Part shown: positions 50,704 to 59,915 of the stretch, piece by piece
Layout: the number at the start of each line of letters is the position of its first letter
Numbering within the stretch: position 1 is the first letter of the stretch
Source of the DNA: BOG-908 sp964250925
Lineage (GTDB): Bacteria > Pseudomonadota > Alphaproteobacteria > Acetobacterales > Acetobacteraceae
NCBI GenBank assembly: GCA_964250925.1
Contig: CAXUHU010000002.1
Coordinates: forward strand, 1 to 64,000
DNA length: 64,000 bases
Reading direction: 5' to 3'
Position numbers and translations under genes: made by a program
The notes under the pieces: generated by a model
Told to the model about the DNA's origin: nothing
Seen by the model: only the letters and a program-made list of their open reading frames with translations
Database searches by the model: none

Positions 50704-52104
50704 CTAGAAATGGATGGCCCGCCCGTAGGCACCCAGCACCGCCTCATGCATCGTCTCGCTGACGGTAGGATGCGGAAACACCGTGTGCATCAGCTCCACC
50801 TCGGTTGTCTCCAGCGTGCGGGCGATGGCGTAGCCCTGGATCATCTCGGTCACTTCGGCGCCGATCATGTGCGCGCCCAGCAGCGCGCCCGTCTTCGCGT
50901 CGAAGATCACCTTCACCATGCCTTCCGGCTCGCCCATCGCAATGGCCTTGCCGTTGCCGATGAACGGAAAACGGCCGACGCGAAGCGTATGTCCGGCTGC
51001 CTGCGCGCGTGCCTCCGTCAGCCCGACCGAGGCGATCTGCGGCCGGCAATAGGTGCAGCCGGGGATGTTGGTCCAGTCGATCGGGCGCACGTCCGGCACG
51101 CCCGCTATCGTCTCCACGCACACCACACCCTCGTGGCTCGCCTTGTGCGCCAACCACGGGGCGCCGGCCACGTCGCCGATCGCATACACGCCGGGCTCGC
51201 CGGTGCGGCAGTATTCGTCGATCACGACGTGGGTGCGTTCGACCACGACGTTCGTGCCCTCGAACCCAAGATTCTCGACATTGCCGACGATGCCGGCGGC
51301 CGAAATTACGCGATCCACGGTGATCTGCTGCGGCCCAACCTTGGTCTCGATCAGCACGCCCACGTTGTCATCGGCTTTCGATGCGCTTGCTACCTTGGCG
51401 CCGAGCAGGAATTTCATGCCCTGCTTCTCGAACGCGTTTTGCGCGAACGCGCTGATCTCCGCATCCTCGGCCGGCAGGATGCGGTCCAGCATTTCGACCA
51501 CTGTCACCTCGGCGCCCATGTTGCGGAAGAAGCTGGCGAACTCGATGCCGATCGCACCGGAGCCGATCACCAGCAGGCGCTTGGGCATCACCGCCGGCAC
51601 CATCGCCTCCCGGTATGACCAGATGAGTTTGCCGTCGGTCTCCAGGCCTGGCAGTTGCCTGGCGCGGGCGCCGGTGGCAAGGATGATGTGCGGTGCCCCG
51701 AGCGTGTGTGTCGGCCTGCCGTCTTTCGTAACGGCGACCGTGTGCGGACCATCGAGCCGGCCCTGCCCATCGAACACGCTCACCTTGTTCTTCTTCAGCA
51801 GGTGGCCAACGCCGGATGCAAGCTGCTTCGCCACGGTGCGCGAACGCTTGACGACGCGGCCCAGGTCGAAGCGGATGTTGTCGGCCGCAAAGCCGAACTC
51901 GTCCAGATGGGCGAGCAGGTGGTTGATCTCCGAACTGCGCAGCAACGTTTTAGTGGGGATGCATCCCCAGTTGAGGCAGATGCCGCCCAGATGCTCCCGC
52001 TCGACCACCGCCGCCTTCATGCCGAGCTGTGCGGCACGAATGGCCGCGACGTACCCACCCGGACCGCCGCCGATGACGACAAGGTCGAATTCCTGGCCCG
52101 CCAA
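50704..52104 (-). CDS. lpd: dihydrolipoyl dehydrogenase (E3)
   Basis: 466 aa FAD flavoprotein that reoxidises lipoyl groups of the PDH complex with NAD. FAD fold VVIGGGPGGYVAAIRAAQLG, redox disulfide GGICLNWGCIPTK, NAD fold LVIGSGAIGIEFASFFRNMG, FAD second motif GVYAIGDVAGAPWLAHKASHEG, and C-terminal interface HTVFPHPTVSETMHEAVLGA with the catalytic His-Glu pair. It starts with TTG immediately after the GNAT stop, so expression is coupled to pdhABC. Confidence 0.96.
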   Translation of the reverse strand: MAGQEFDLVVIGGGPGGYVAAIRAAQLGMKAAVVEREHLGGICLNWGCIPTKTLLRSSEINHLLAHLDEFGFAADNIRFDLGRVVKRSRTVAKQLASGVGHLLKKNKVSVFDGQGRLDGPHTVAVTKDGRPTHTLGAPHIILATGARARQLPGLETDGKLIWSYREAMVPAVMPKRLLVIGSGAIGIEFASFFRNMGAEVTVVEMLDRILPAEDAEISAFAQNAFEKQGMKFLLGAKVASASKADDNVGVLIETKVGPQQITVDRVISAAGIVGNVENLGFEGTNVVVERTHVVIDEYCRTGEPGVYAIGDVAGAPWLAHKASHEGVVCVETIAGVPDVRPIDWTNIPGCTYCRPQIASVGLTEARAQAAGHTLRVGRFPFIGNGKAIAMGEPEGMVKVIFDAKTGALLGAHMIGAEVTEMIQGYAIARTLETTEVELMHTVFPHPTVSETMHEAVLGAYGRAIHF

Positions 52105-52623
52105 TCAGGACTCCCGTGCCAGCAAGGCGACCTTCTCGGCCGATAGCCGCTGCACGGTCCAGTCCTCCATTCCGACGGCGCCCATCGAGCGATAGAATTT
52201 CACCGCCGTCTCGTTCCAATCGAGTACCGACCATTCCATGCGGCTGCACCCCCGGCGAAGCGCACGCTGCGCCATGCCGCGGAAGAACGCGCGGCCAATG
52301 CCCAAACCGCGATGTTCCGGCTCCACATAGACGTCTTCCACGTACAGTCCGGGGCGGCATTGGAACGTGCTGAAATTGTAGAACCAGATGGCCACGCCCA
52401 CCACGCGGCCGGCGATCTCGGCCACCATCGCGTATGCGTTCGGTGGCTCCCCGAAAAGCTGCTCGTGAAACTGCTCCGGCGTGGCCAGCGCCTCGTCCGC
52501 GATCCGCTCGAACACCGCGAGGTCATGCACCAGGCGGGTGATGTCGGCGGCATCCTCGGGCCGAGCGTCGCGCAGGCTAAAGCTGCCGGTCACTGCGGTG
52601 TCGTCAGCACGCGCGCTGCTCAC
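52105..52623 (-). CDS. GNAT N-acetyltransferase, SSAT/thialysine-type
   Basis: 172 aa. The GNAT fold is visible: motif B/A LYVEDVYVEPEHRGLGIGRA with the acetyl-CoA loop R-G-x-G-I-G, followed by LDWNETAVKFYRSMGAVGME and DWTVQRLSAEKVALL. The segment CRPGLYVEDVYV and LDWN-x-A-x-x-FY are hallmarks of the spermidine/spermine N1-acetyltransferase (SAT1/SAT2) subgroup, which acetylates polyamines or thialysine. GTG start overlapping the pdhC stop (GTGA), so it is embedded in the PDH operon between E2 and E3. Substrate is inferred only. Confidence 0.86.
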   Translation of the reverse strand: MSSARADDTAVTGSFSLRDARPEDAADITRLVHDLAVFERIADEALATPEQFHEQLFGEPPNAYAMVAEIAGRVVGVAIWFYNFSTFQCRPGLYVEDVYVEPEHRGLGIGRAFFRGMAQRALRRGCSRMEWSVLDWNETAVKFYRSMGAVGMEDWTVQRLSAEKVALLARES

Positions 52624-53945
52624 AGCAGCAATCCGAGCGGATCTTGCACCAGGGATTTCAGGGTGGAGACGAACTGTGCGGCCAACGCGCCGTCAATCAC
52701 GCGATGATCGACGGACAGCGTGCAGGTCATCACGGTGGCCACGGCGAGTTGCCCGTCTCGCACCACCGGCCGCTTCTCGCCGGCGGCCACGGCCAATATG
52801 GCGGCCTGCGGCGGGTTGATGATGGCGGAAAAATCGCGCACCCCGTACATGCCCATGTTGGAGATCGAAAAGCCGCCGCCCTGAAACTCGTCCGGCTTCA
52901 GCTTGCCGGCACGGGCGCGCTCGAACAGGCTTTTCGCCTCGTTGCTGATGGCGGCCAGGCCTTTCTGGTCTGCGCGGCGGATGATGGGCGTGATCAGCCC
53001 GTCGGGGATGGAGACGGCGACCGAGATATCGACGTCGTCGTAGTGGAACACGCCGTCATCGAAGAAGCTGGCATTCACGCCCGGCACGCGGCGCAGCGTG
53101 ACCGCGCAGGCCTTGATCAGCAAATCGTTCACCGAAAGCTTGAACGTTCCCGGCCCATTCTCAGGCGAGCGCGCGTTCAGCTCGCCGCGCAAGGCGAGCA
53201 ACGCGTCCAACTCGATGTCGATGCTGACGTAGAAATGCGGAATGGTTTGCTTGGCCTCGGTCAAACGCCGCGCCGTTACGCGCTTGACGTTGCTGAGCGG
53301 CGCCAGCCGCCCGGCGGCGCCGACCCCGACCGGCGGTGCAGCTTTGGTAAACGCCGACGGGGCGGGCAGTGCCGGTGCGTCGGCGGCCGGCGCAACCACC
53401 GGTGCAGCCGCAGCCGGCCTGTCCTGTGCGGCTTCCACGTCGGCGCGCACGATGCGGCCGTTCGGGCCGCTGCCCTTCAACGATGCGAGCGTTATCCCCG
53501 CCTGCTGCGCCATGCGCCGCGCAAGCGGCGAAGCGAACACGCGCTCGCCATGATCGCTGCCAGCGGCATGGCCGGTCGCCACCACGGCGCGAGGCGGCGC
53601 CGTTTCCACGCCCTGCACCGGCGCCGCCACCTCACCTGCGGCCTGAACGGGTAGAGAAGGTGTCGGCGCCGGTGGCACGGTGGAACCTTGTGCACCACCC
53701 GCTGCGTCGCCATCCAGCAACGCGATGGGATCGTTCACGCGCACGCCCTGCGTACCGTCCGGCACCAGGATACGCCCCAGTACGCCCTCATCGACAGCTT
53801 CCACCTCCATCGTCGCCTTGTCGGTCTCGATCTCGGCGATCACGTCGCCGGCACGAATGGCGTCACCCTCCTTTTTCAACCAGCGAGCCAGCGTTCCCTC
53901 CGTCATCGTGGGCGACAGCGCGGGCATCAGAATGTTGGTGGCCAT
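52620..53945 (-). CDS. pdhC: pyruvate dehydrogenase complex E2 (dihydrolipoamide acetyltransferase)
   Basis: 441 aa from ATG 53945. One lipoyl domain (residues 1-80, lipoyl-Lys in EIETDKATMEVEAV), an Ala/Pro linker, a peripheral-subunit-binding domain (FASPLARRMAQQAGITLASL, then KGSGPNGRIVRADVE), a second linker, and the catalytic core (about 210-441) with ISNMGMYGVRDFSAIINPPQ and active-site SVDHRVIDGALAAQF (His, Asp). GTPase-free classical alphaproteobacterial E2. Lies 10 bp after pdhB. Confidence 0.96.
   Translation of the reverse strand: MATNILMPALSPTMTEGTLARWLKKEGDAIRAGDVIAEIETDKATMEVEAVDEGVLGRILVPDGTQGVRVNDPIALLDGDAAGGAQGSTVPPAPTPSLPVQAAGEVAAPVQGVETAPPRAVVATGHAAGSDHGERVFASPLARRMAQQAGITLASLKGSGPNGRIVRADVEAAQDRPAAAAPVVAPAADAPALPAPSAFTKAAPPVGVGAAGRLAPLSNVKRVTARRLTEAKQTIPHFYVSIDIELDALLALRGELNARSPENGPGTFKLSVNDLLIKACAVTLRRVPGVNASFFDDGVFHYDDVDISVAVSIPDGLITPIIRRADQKGLAAISNEAKSLFERARAGKLKPDEFQGGGFSISNMGMYGVRDFSAIINPPQAAILAVAAGEKRPVVRDGQLAVATVMTCTLSVDHRVIDGALAAQFVSTLKSLVQDPLGLLL
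53803..53853. repeat. 51-bp direct repeat, copy 1 (pdhC lipoyl domain)
   Basis: The 51 bases here are identical to 55178-55228 in pdhB. Both encode the lipoyl-lysine hairpin (AEIETDKATMEVE region). The copies are in the same orientation, 1375 bp apart. Confidence 0.85.
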
Positions 53946-53955
53946 CTCCGCGCCC

Positions 53956-55317
53956 CTAGACGATCTTGCGCACGGCATCCACCACCCAACCGGGCTGCGG
54001 CAACGCCAGCTTTTCCAAATTCGCCGCGTAGGGCAGCGGCACGTCCAGCCCGGTCACCCGCACCGGCGGCGCATCCAGCCAGTCGAACGCCTGCTCGATC
54101 ACCTGCATCGCCACCTCCGAGCCGATACCCGCATAGGGCCAGCCCTCCTCCACTGTCACCAGCCGGCTGGTGCGCTTCACGCTCTCCACCACGGTGCCGA
54201 TGTCCAGCGGCCGCAGCGTGCGCAGGTTGATCACCTCGGCCTGCACACCTTGTTCGGCAAGCGTATCGGCCGCACGCAGCGCCACGCCGACCATGATGGA
54301 GTAGGCGACGATCGTGACGTGCCGCCCTTCCCGCTCGATCTTCGCCCGGCCGATCGGCAGCACGAAATCGTCGGCCGTGGGCGTCTCGAAACTCTGGCCG
54401 TAGAGTATCTCGTTCTCCAGGAACACCACCGGGTTCGGGTCGCGTATCGCCGCCCGCAGCAACCCCTTGGCGTCGGCCGCCGAATACGGTGCGATCACCT
54501 TCAACCCGGGGCAATGCGCATACCAGCTCGCGTAATCCTGGCTGTGCTGGGCTGCCACGCGTGACGCGGCCCCATTCGGCCCACGGAACACGATCGGGCA
54601 GCCCATCTGCCCGCCCGACATGTACAGCGTCTTGGCGGCCGAGTTGATGATCTGATCGATCGCCTGCATCGCGAAATTGAACGTCATGAACTCCACGATC
54701 GGCCGCAGCCCGTTCATCGCGGCACCCACCGCCATGCCGGTGAAGCCGTGTTCGGTGATCGGCATATCGACCACGCGGCGCGCTCCGAATCGCTCCAGCA
54801 GTCCCTGGCTGATCTTGTACGCACCCTGATATTGCGCTACCTCCTCGCCCATCAGGAACACATCGGCATCGGCCGCCATCTCGGCGGCCATCGCGTCGCG
54901 CAGCGCCTCCCGCACCGTCACGGCACGGGTGGCGCCCCATTGGCGTTCCGGCGCAGGCATCGCCACGCTGGCCGGCGCGCGGGCCAGCGCCGCGCGGTCG
55001 GCGATCTCCCGCTCGCCTTCCCCCTCGGCCGCAACCCTCGGCATGGCGGGCGCCGAACGCTCCGGCATGGCGGCGCCATCCTCGCCGGCCAGCACGGCGA
55101 TCGGCGTGTTCACCGCCACGCCGTCGGTGCCCTCGCCTACCAGTATCTCCGACAGCCGCCCCTCGTCGGTGGCCTCTACCTCCATCGTCGCCTTGTCGGT
55201 CTCGATCTCGGCGATCACGTCGCCGGCATGCACCGGGTCGCCGATCTTCTTCAACCAGCGCGCCAGCTTGCCCTCCGTCATCGTGGGCGACAGCGCCGGC
55301 ATCAGCACCTGCGTCAT
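53956..55317 (-). CDS. pdhB: pyruvate dehydrogenase E1 component beta subunit with lipoyl domain
   Basis: 453 aa. An N-terminal lipoyl domain (residues 1-80; Lys in EIETDKATMEVEAT) and an Ala-rich linker precede the E1-beta transketolase-like domain (about 130-453: REALRDAMAAEMAADADVFL, MPITEHGFTGMAVGAAMNGL, PIVEFMTFNFAMQAIDQIIN). TPP-contacting Glu in DMPITEHGF and the C-terminal VEEGWPYAGIGSEVAMQVIE block are intact. A lipoylated E1-beta is typical of alphaproteobacteria. ATG 55317 overlaps the pdhA stop by 4 bp. Confidence 0.96.
   Translation of the reverse strand: MTQVLMPALSPTMTEGKLARWLKKIGDPVHAGDVIAEIETDKATMEVEATDEGRLSEILVGEGTDGVAVNTPIAVLAGEDGAAMPERSAPAMPRVAAEGEGEREIADRAALARAPASVAMPAPERQWGATRAVTVREALRDAMAAEMAADADVFLMGEEVAQYQGAYKISQGLLERFGARRVVDMPITEHGFTGMAVGAAMNGLRPIVEFMTFNFAMQAIDQIINSAAKTLYMSGGQMGCPIVFRGPNGAASRVAAQHSQDYASWYAHCPGLKVIAPYSAADAKGLLRAAIRDPNPVVFLENEILYGQSFETPTADDFVLPIGRAKIEREGRHVTIVAYSIMVGVALRAADTLAEQGVQAEVINLRTLRPLDIGTVVESVKRTSRLVTVEEGWPYAGIGSEVAMQVIEQAFDWLDAPPVRVTGLDVPLPYAANLEKLALPQPGWVVDAVRKIV
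55178..55228. repeat. 51-bp direct repeat, copy 2 (pdhB lipoyl domain)
   Basis: Identical to 53803-53853 in pdhC over 51 bases. It encodes the lipoyl attachment hairpin. Flanking lipoyl-domain sequence is similar but diverged, so the perfect block suggests recent exchange or strong constraint. Confidence 0.85.
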
Positions 55318-56318
55318 GCGGCCCCCAGCAGGATGTCGGTCCACAGCTCGGCCGGGTCCGGCTCGGGGCTGGCCTGGGCGAAGTCGGCGGCATCCTGCAT
55401 CTGCACCCGGGTCTCGTCCTCGGCCTGCTTCAGCACCGCCTCTGCCACACCCAGTTGCAGCAGCCGCGCGCGGGCGGAGGCGACCGGGTCGTGATGATCC
55501 CGCATGTCCTGCACCTCGTCGCGCGTGCGGTATTTGGCGGGGTCCGACATCGAGTGGCCGCGGAAACGATACGTCTTCATCTCCAGCAGGTACGGCCCCT
55601 GCCCGGCGCGGCAATGCGCCACGGCCGTGCGCGCCGCCTCGTGCACCGCGGCCACGTCCATCCCGTCCACCTGCACGCCCGGAATGCCCCAGGGCGCGCC
55701 GTTCTGCGACAGGTCGCGCGAGGCCGAGGCGCGCTCCACGCTGGTGCCCATGCCGTAGCGGTTGTTCTCGATCACATACACGCAGGGCAGTTTTTGCAGC
55801 GCGGCAAGATTAAAACTCTCGAACACCTGGCCCTGGTTGGATGCACCCTCGCCCATATAGGCGACCGCCACGTTCGTATTGCCGCGATAGGCGTTGCTGA
55901 ATGCCAGTCCGGTGCCGATGCTCACCTGAGCGCCGACAATGCCGTGCCCGCCGAAGAAGTTCTTCTCCCGGCTGAACATATGCATCGAGCCGCCCTTGCC
56001 GTGGCTGTAGCCGGTGGCCCTCCCCGTCAGCTCAGCCATCATCCCGCGCGGCTCCATGCCGGTGGCCAGCATGTGGCCGTGGTCGCGATAGGACGTGATC
56101 ACCTGATCGCCGGGGCAGAGTGCCATCTGCACGCCCACAACGACCGCTTCCTGCCCGATATACAGGTGACAGAAGCCGCCGATCAGCCCCATGCCGTAAA
56201 GCTGGCCCGCCTTCTCCTCAAACCGGCGTATGCGCAGCATCGTCTCCCAAGCCTGGCGCCACTGATCGGCGTCCATCCCAGGGGCGCTGCCCGCACGGGC
56301 TGGCTCGGCATCGGCCAT
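55314..56318 (-). CDS. pdhA: pyruvate dehydrogenase E1 component alpha subunit
   Basis: 334 aa. E1-alpha binds TPP and decarboxylates pyruvate. HLYIGQEAVVVGVQMAL, TSYRDHGHMLATGMEPRGMM, GKGGSMHMFSREKNFFGGHG, and the TPP/Mg motif GEGASNQGQVFESFNLAALQ ending VYVIENN are canonical; the phosphorylation-loop region YRFRGHSMSDPAKYRTRDEV is also kept. ATG 56318 has TGGAGA at good spacing (a GTG 12 bp upstream is less likely). First gene of the pdhABC-GNAT-lpd operon, 93 bp after ftsB. Confidence 0.96.
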   Translation of the reverse strand: MADAEPARAGSAPGMDADQWRQAWETMLRIRRFEEKAGQLYGMGLIGGFCHLYIGQEAVVVGVQMALCPGDQVITSYRDHGHMLATGMEPRGMMAELTGRATGYSHGKGGSMHMFSREKNFFGGHGIVGAQVSIGTGLAFSNAYRGNTNVAVAYMGEGASNQGQVFESFNLAALQKLPCVYVIENNRYGMGTSVERASASRDLSQNGAPWGIPGVQVDGMDVAAVHEAARTAVAHCRAGQGPYLLEMKTYRFRGHSMSDPAKYRTRDEVQDMRDHHDPVASARARLLQLGVAEAVLKQAEDETRVQMQDAADFAQASPEPDPAELWTDILLGAA

Positions 56319-56411
56319 GTCTGTCTCCACCTAGGACTTAGGTGCAAGACCTTAGCCGAGAGGCGGCGCCCAACAAGAGTGGAGAAGCCAGGCAGCTATG
56401 CCGGCGGCCGA

Positions 56412-56741
56412 TCAGAACAGCTTATTGGCTTGACCGTAGGGCACTACCACATCGTTCGGGTCGGCGAGATTCAGCATGGCGCGGGCGCGTTCGTCCAGCG
56501 TGTCGGGGTCGATATGGTTGGCGCGTAGGCCGGCTACCCGCACCTCCCAAGCATTGCGCTCCTCCTCGGCCGCTTTCTGCTCGGCCCTGGCGGTCACCAG
56601 CTGGTGTTGCCGCATGGCATAGGCGCGCAAGCCGTGCTCGCCGCGCATCGCGTTCCAGCCGAAATAGCCGGCGAGCGACAGGAACAGCAACGGCGGCAGC
56701 ATCGCTTTGGCGGCGCGCTGGGCAAAACGAACGATGGTCAT
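56412..56741 (-). CDS. ftsB: cell division protein FtsB/DivIC family
   Basis: 109 aa. A short cytoplasmic N-terminus, one transmembrane helix (about residues 13-30, AMLPPLLFLSLAGYFGWNAM), a periplasmic coiled coil (about 38-75, MRQHQLVTARAEQKAAEEER) and the conserved end NHIDPDTLDERARAMLNLAD then PNDVVVPYG. FtsB links FtsQ and FtsL in the divisome. Location directly upstream of pdhA is common in alphaproteobacteria. Confidence 0.93.
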   Translation of the reverse strand: MTIVRFAQRAAKAMLPPLLFLSLAGYFGWNAMRGEHGLRAYAMRQHQLVTARAEQKAAEEERNAWEVRVAGLRANHIDPDTLDERARAMLNLADPNDVVVPYGQANKLF

Positions 56742-56827
56742 GGCTCGGCTTCCGGCTGCGTAAGGCGATGCTACCGGCTAAGCAGGGGTTTGTGGAAGCA
56801 CATTCGGAGCGTCCGACGAGACGGATA

Positions 56828-59187
56828 CTATGGCCCGATGCCGATACGCCGCCGGACGCGTTCGTTGGGATCCTCCGAACCGCCGCGCGGCAGCGTCTGA
56901 AGATCATAGGGGACAAAGGCGGCCCGCGGCAGTTGCNNNNNNNNNNATCCTCGGTCAGCGATCGCGCGTCGCGCTGGTCGTGCAGCACATGCGGCGTCAG
57001 CAACACCAGCAGTTCGGTGCGGGTGCGGTTGTTGATCTGGGTGCCGGTAAAAAGGTTTAGGATCGGGATGTCTTTCAGGAACGGGATGCCGGTGTTGCCC
57101 TGCTGATAGTTGTCGGTGATCAGTCCGGCCAAGCCGACGGTCTGGCCGTCCTGGGCGACCACCCGGCTCTGCACTGCCCGATCAGTGAACGTTGGGGAGT
57201 TGATCGCCGAGCCGGTGCTGCTGTTCAAGCTGCCGCTGCCTGCCGCGATCCCCGACACCTCCTGGCTGATGTCGAGGGTGACGAGCCCGCCGCTGTTCAC
57301 CCGGGGCGTGACCTGGGTAATGACGCCGGTCTTCTGATAATTGATCGAGTTGGTGATCGAGGCCGATCCAACCAGCGCGCTCGTCTGCTGCGCGCTCAGG
57401 TACGGGACCAGGTTGCCCACCTGTAGCGATGCCGATTCGTTATCGAGCACCAGGAGCTCCGGCGAGGACAGCACCTTCACGGTGGTGATCCCTTGCAACG
57501 CCTGCAGCACCACGTCGCCGCCGCCGAAATTGACCCCGAACGAGAACCCACCATTCGACCCGTTGGCGGTACCCGTGTTATGGCCGGTGACGATTGCAGC
57601 CGCCTGTCCCAAAGCGCCGGAAAGTGCGTGGTGGGTGAAATAGAACTGTGTGCCGTATTGCAACGTGTCGTTCAGATCGACTTCGGCGATGATGACGTCG
57701 ATGCGCACCTGCAGTGGCAGGATGTCGATCTTGTGAAGCATGGCCTCTACCGTCGCTTCCTCCTCGCCGGTGGCATAGACCAGGATCGCATTGTTCTCCG
57801 GGTTTGGAATGATGCGCATGGCATTGGCGCTCGCCCCCCCGGTGCCGCCGCTGTTGGACAAGCCCCCTAGCAAGGGATTGGCGCCGGTGGCGCCGGCACT
57901 GCGTGAGGGCGTTCCCTGACCGCCGGATCCGGTGGTCGCGCCGCCGGTGGACCCGCCCGACAGGCTGCTGCCCAGCCCGCCGGTGCTGGTCTGACCGCCG
58001 CCGATGCCCCCGGTGCTGCCGCCCAGCGCAGAACCGGTGCTGCCGCCGCCGGCGCCGGTCTCGCTGCTGGTGGTGCTGACCAGGCCCGCCTGCGGGCCGG
58101 TCTGCTGGCCCTGGCCATGTGCGGTCGGCTGTGCGGTGACGTTGTCGGGCGTAAAGGCTTCCTGAAGAATATAGGCGGTGTCGTTGGCCGTGCTGTTCTG
58201 GATGTAGTAGACGTGCCACGTACGCATCGTCTGGCGCATGCCGCGCTCCACCACCGCGTAAACGCGGCGCGCATCGTTGAGGTAGCGCGGCTGGCTTGTC
58301 ACCACCAGCACGGCATCCACGCGCGCCAGCGGCACCACCTTCACCTGGCTGGCGAGCTGGCCGCCCTGCTGGCTGCGGAACGCCTGGTTCAGTGCGCCGG
58401 CAAAATCCTCGGCCGCCCCGTTGGGAACGGGGAAGAGCGCATAGGATTGGCCGGCCAGCGCGTCGATGTCGAAGGCGCGCACCAGTTCCACCAGCGCGTC
58501 GCGCTGCGCCGGCTCGCCGGCGATCACCAGCGCGTTGGCGCTGGGCACGGCGACCACGCGCGCGCCCCCCTGGGCGTAGGGCTGCAGCACCTTGGCCAGG
58601 TCCTCGGCCGCGGCGTAGCGCAACGGCACCATCATGCCGCCGGCCGTGCCAGCGGCACCGGCCACCCCGCCGGCCGCCGCCGTCGGCAGCACGCGATACA
58701 CCCCGGCGTTGACAACCAGAGTGGCCCCGTTCTGGGCCAGCAGCGATTGCAGTACCGGCACCAGTTGGCGCTCGGTAAGCGGGGTGACGGTGCGCAGCGT
58801 GGCCGTGCCGTGCACGGAGGGGTCGATGGCGTAGTTCACGTGCAGCGTGTTGCCCAGGATCTGCGCCACCACCTCGCGTATGTCGGTGTCGGCGAAATCC
58901 AGCGTCACGCTGCCCGCGCCGCCGCCGCCGCCCGCGCCGCTGGCCGAGACGACGATGCCGGGCCCGTTGCTGACGGCAACCTGTGGCAAGCCTGGGCTGC
59001 CGGCGACGCTACCGTTGATCCGCGGCGTCGCCTGGCCGGTGACCGCACCCAAGGGCGGCAAGGGCGGCAGCAGACGCGGCTGGGCTTGCTGCGCGCACCC
59101 GGCCAGCGCAGAGCAGGCGACCAGCCAAGCGGCCAAACGGCGCGGCCGGGCCGCCGATGCGGTTTCGCGGCGGTCAGGTGGCGTCAT
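56828..59187 (-). CDS. gspD: type II secretion secretin GspD (interrupted by an assembly gap)
   Basis: 747 residues are read before the 10-N gap and 35 after it. Lipoprotein signal (LVACSALAGC, lipobox Cys about residue 32), N0 domain (VTLDFADTDIREVVAQILGN), N1-N3 domains, a Gly/Ser/Thr-rich insertion (about 385-445) inside N3, and the secretin pore domain (VRIDVIIAEVDLNDTLQYGT, VKVLSSPELLVLDNESASLQ, VNSGGLVTLDISQEVSGIA, PILNLFTGTQINNRTRTELL). After the gap the correct frame resumes one base out of register, reading QLPRAAFVPYDLQTLPRGGS and ending at a TAG (56828-56830). ATG 59187 overlaps the gspC/N stop. It forms the outer-membrane channel. Confidence 0.92.
56937..56946. other. run of 10 Ns (assembly gap) inside gspD
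   Basis: Ten unknown bases. If gspD is intact, the true number of missing bases must be 3k+2, because the frame ends with GAT at 56949-56947 and resumes with CAA at 56935-56933. Ten is therefore a placeholder, not a real length. Confidence 0.98.
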
Positions 59188-59915
59188 CACTCTCTCCGTG
59201 GAGGGATCGTTGTCCCTCGAAAGATTGGCGGCACGACCGGCCGCTGTACCACGTCATCATTGTCGCCCGGCTCCGGCTGTATCACCCGCGGCTGCACCTG
59301 GGGTTGAACGAAGCCGGGTGCGCCGAAGTTGGGATTGTTGCCGAATACGCCGCCGGTGCCGGGAAAATTGGTGTTCGGGAAAACGGGGTTGAAGGCCGGC
59401 ACCACCGGCTGAAAGCTGGACGGCGTCGTGGCCGTCGGGCGATTGCGGTCGTAGGATGGGCGGAGCACCGCGCCTCCGGCCAGCACCACACGGTCGGGCA
59501 GGATGCTGCGTATGGTCGATTGGTTCACGCTGGCGCCTTCGGGCAGCACCAGCGCGTGCCCGCCGCCTTCCGGCGCAAAGATCGCCCGCCGGCCCGACCG
59601 GGTGATCATGATGCCGGAGAGCCGCGCCTGTCCCGCCGCCACTTCGGCAGGGCCTTTCACGGTGACGCGCGGAGGGCGGCGGCTGATGCTGAACACGGGC
59701 CGCGCCAGCACGGCACCGGCCCAGACGACCGCTTGCCGTGCCGGCAGCGCGGCCGCCTGCGGCTCGGTCAGCGTGCCGGCCAACGCGGCCTTCAAGCGCG
59801 CGAGCGGCACGACCCCTTCCGGCGCCGCCCGCCCCGGCAATGCCCACTCCAGTGCCAGCAGCACGGCCAGTGTCGCCGCCAGCCCCACCAGCAATCGAGC
59901 AGCGGGCACGATCAT
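59187..59915 (-). CDS. type II secretion inner-membrane protein, GspC/GspN-like
   Basis: 242 aa. An N-terminal transmembrane helix (about residues 5-24, AARLLVGLAATLAVLLALEW) is followed by a periplasmic part containing VLARPVFSISRRPP, a phrase typical of GspN/GspC-type homology regions, then a small beta domain (about 80-165: ARLSGIMITRSGRRAIFAPE, VNQSTIRSILPDRVVLAGGA) and an Asn/Pro/Phe-rich low-complexity C-terminus. It sits between gspM and gspD, overlapping both by about 4 bp, and likely links the inner-membrane platform to the secretin. Whether to call it GspC or GspN cannot be settled by eye. Confidence 0.75.
   Translation of the reverse strand: MIVPAARLLVGLAATLAVLLALEWALPGRAAPEGVVPLARLKAALAGTLTEPQAAALPARQAVVWAGAVLARPVFSISRRPPRVTVKGPAEVAAGQARLSGIMITRSGRRAIFAPEGGGHALVLPEGASVNQSTIRSILPDRVVLAGGAVLRPSYDRNRPTATTPSSFQPVVPAFNPVFPNTNFPGTGGVFGNNPNFGAPGFVQPQVQPRVIQPEPGDNDDVVQRPVVPPIFRGTTIPPRRE

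Noticed and set aside
56422..59190. Single frame reading gspD through the Ns into the ftsB region
   Set aside because: The post-gap part of that frame is nonsense; the +1-shifted frame gives a proper GspD C-terminus ending at 56828, so the long frame is an artefact of the 10-N placeholder.
58117..59307. A 396-codon + strand frame opposite gspD
   Set aside because: Antisense shadow of the secretin; composition (HHxxH, QRH-rich) is typical of shadows and there is no ribosome site.
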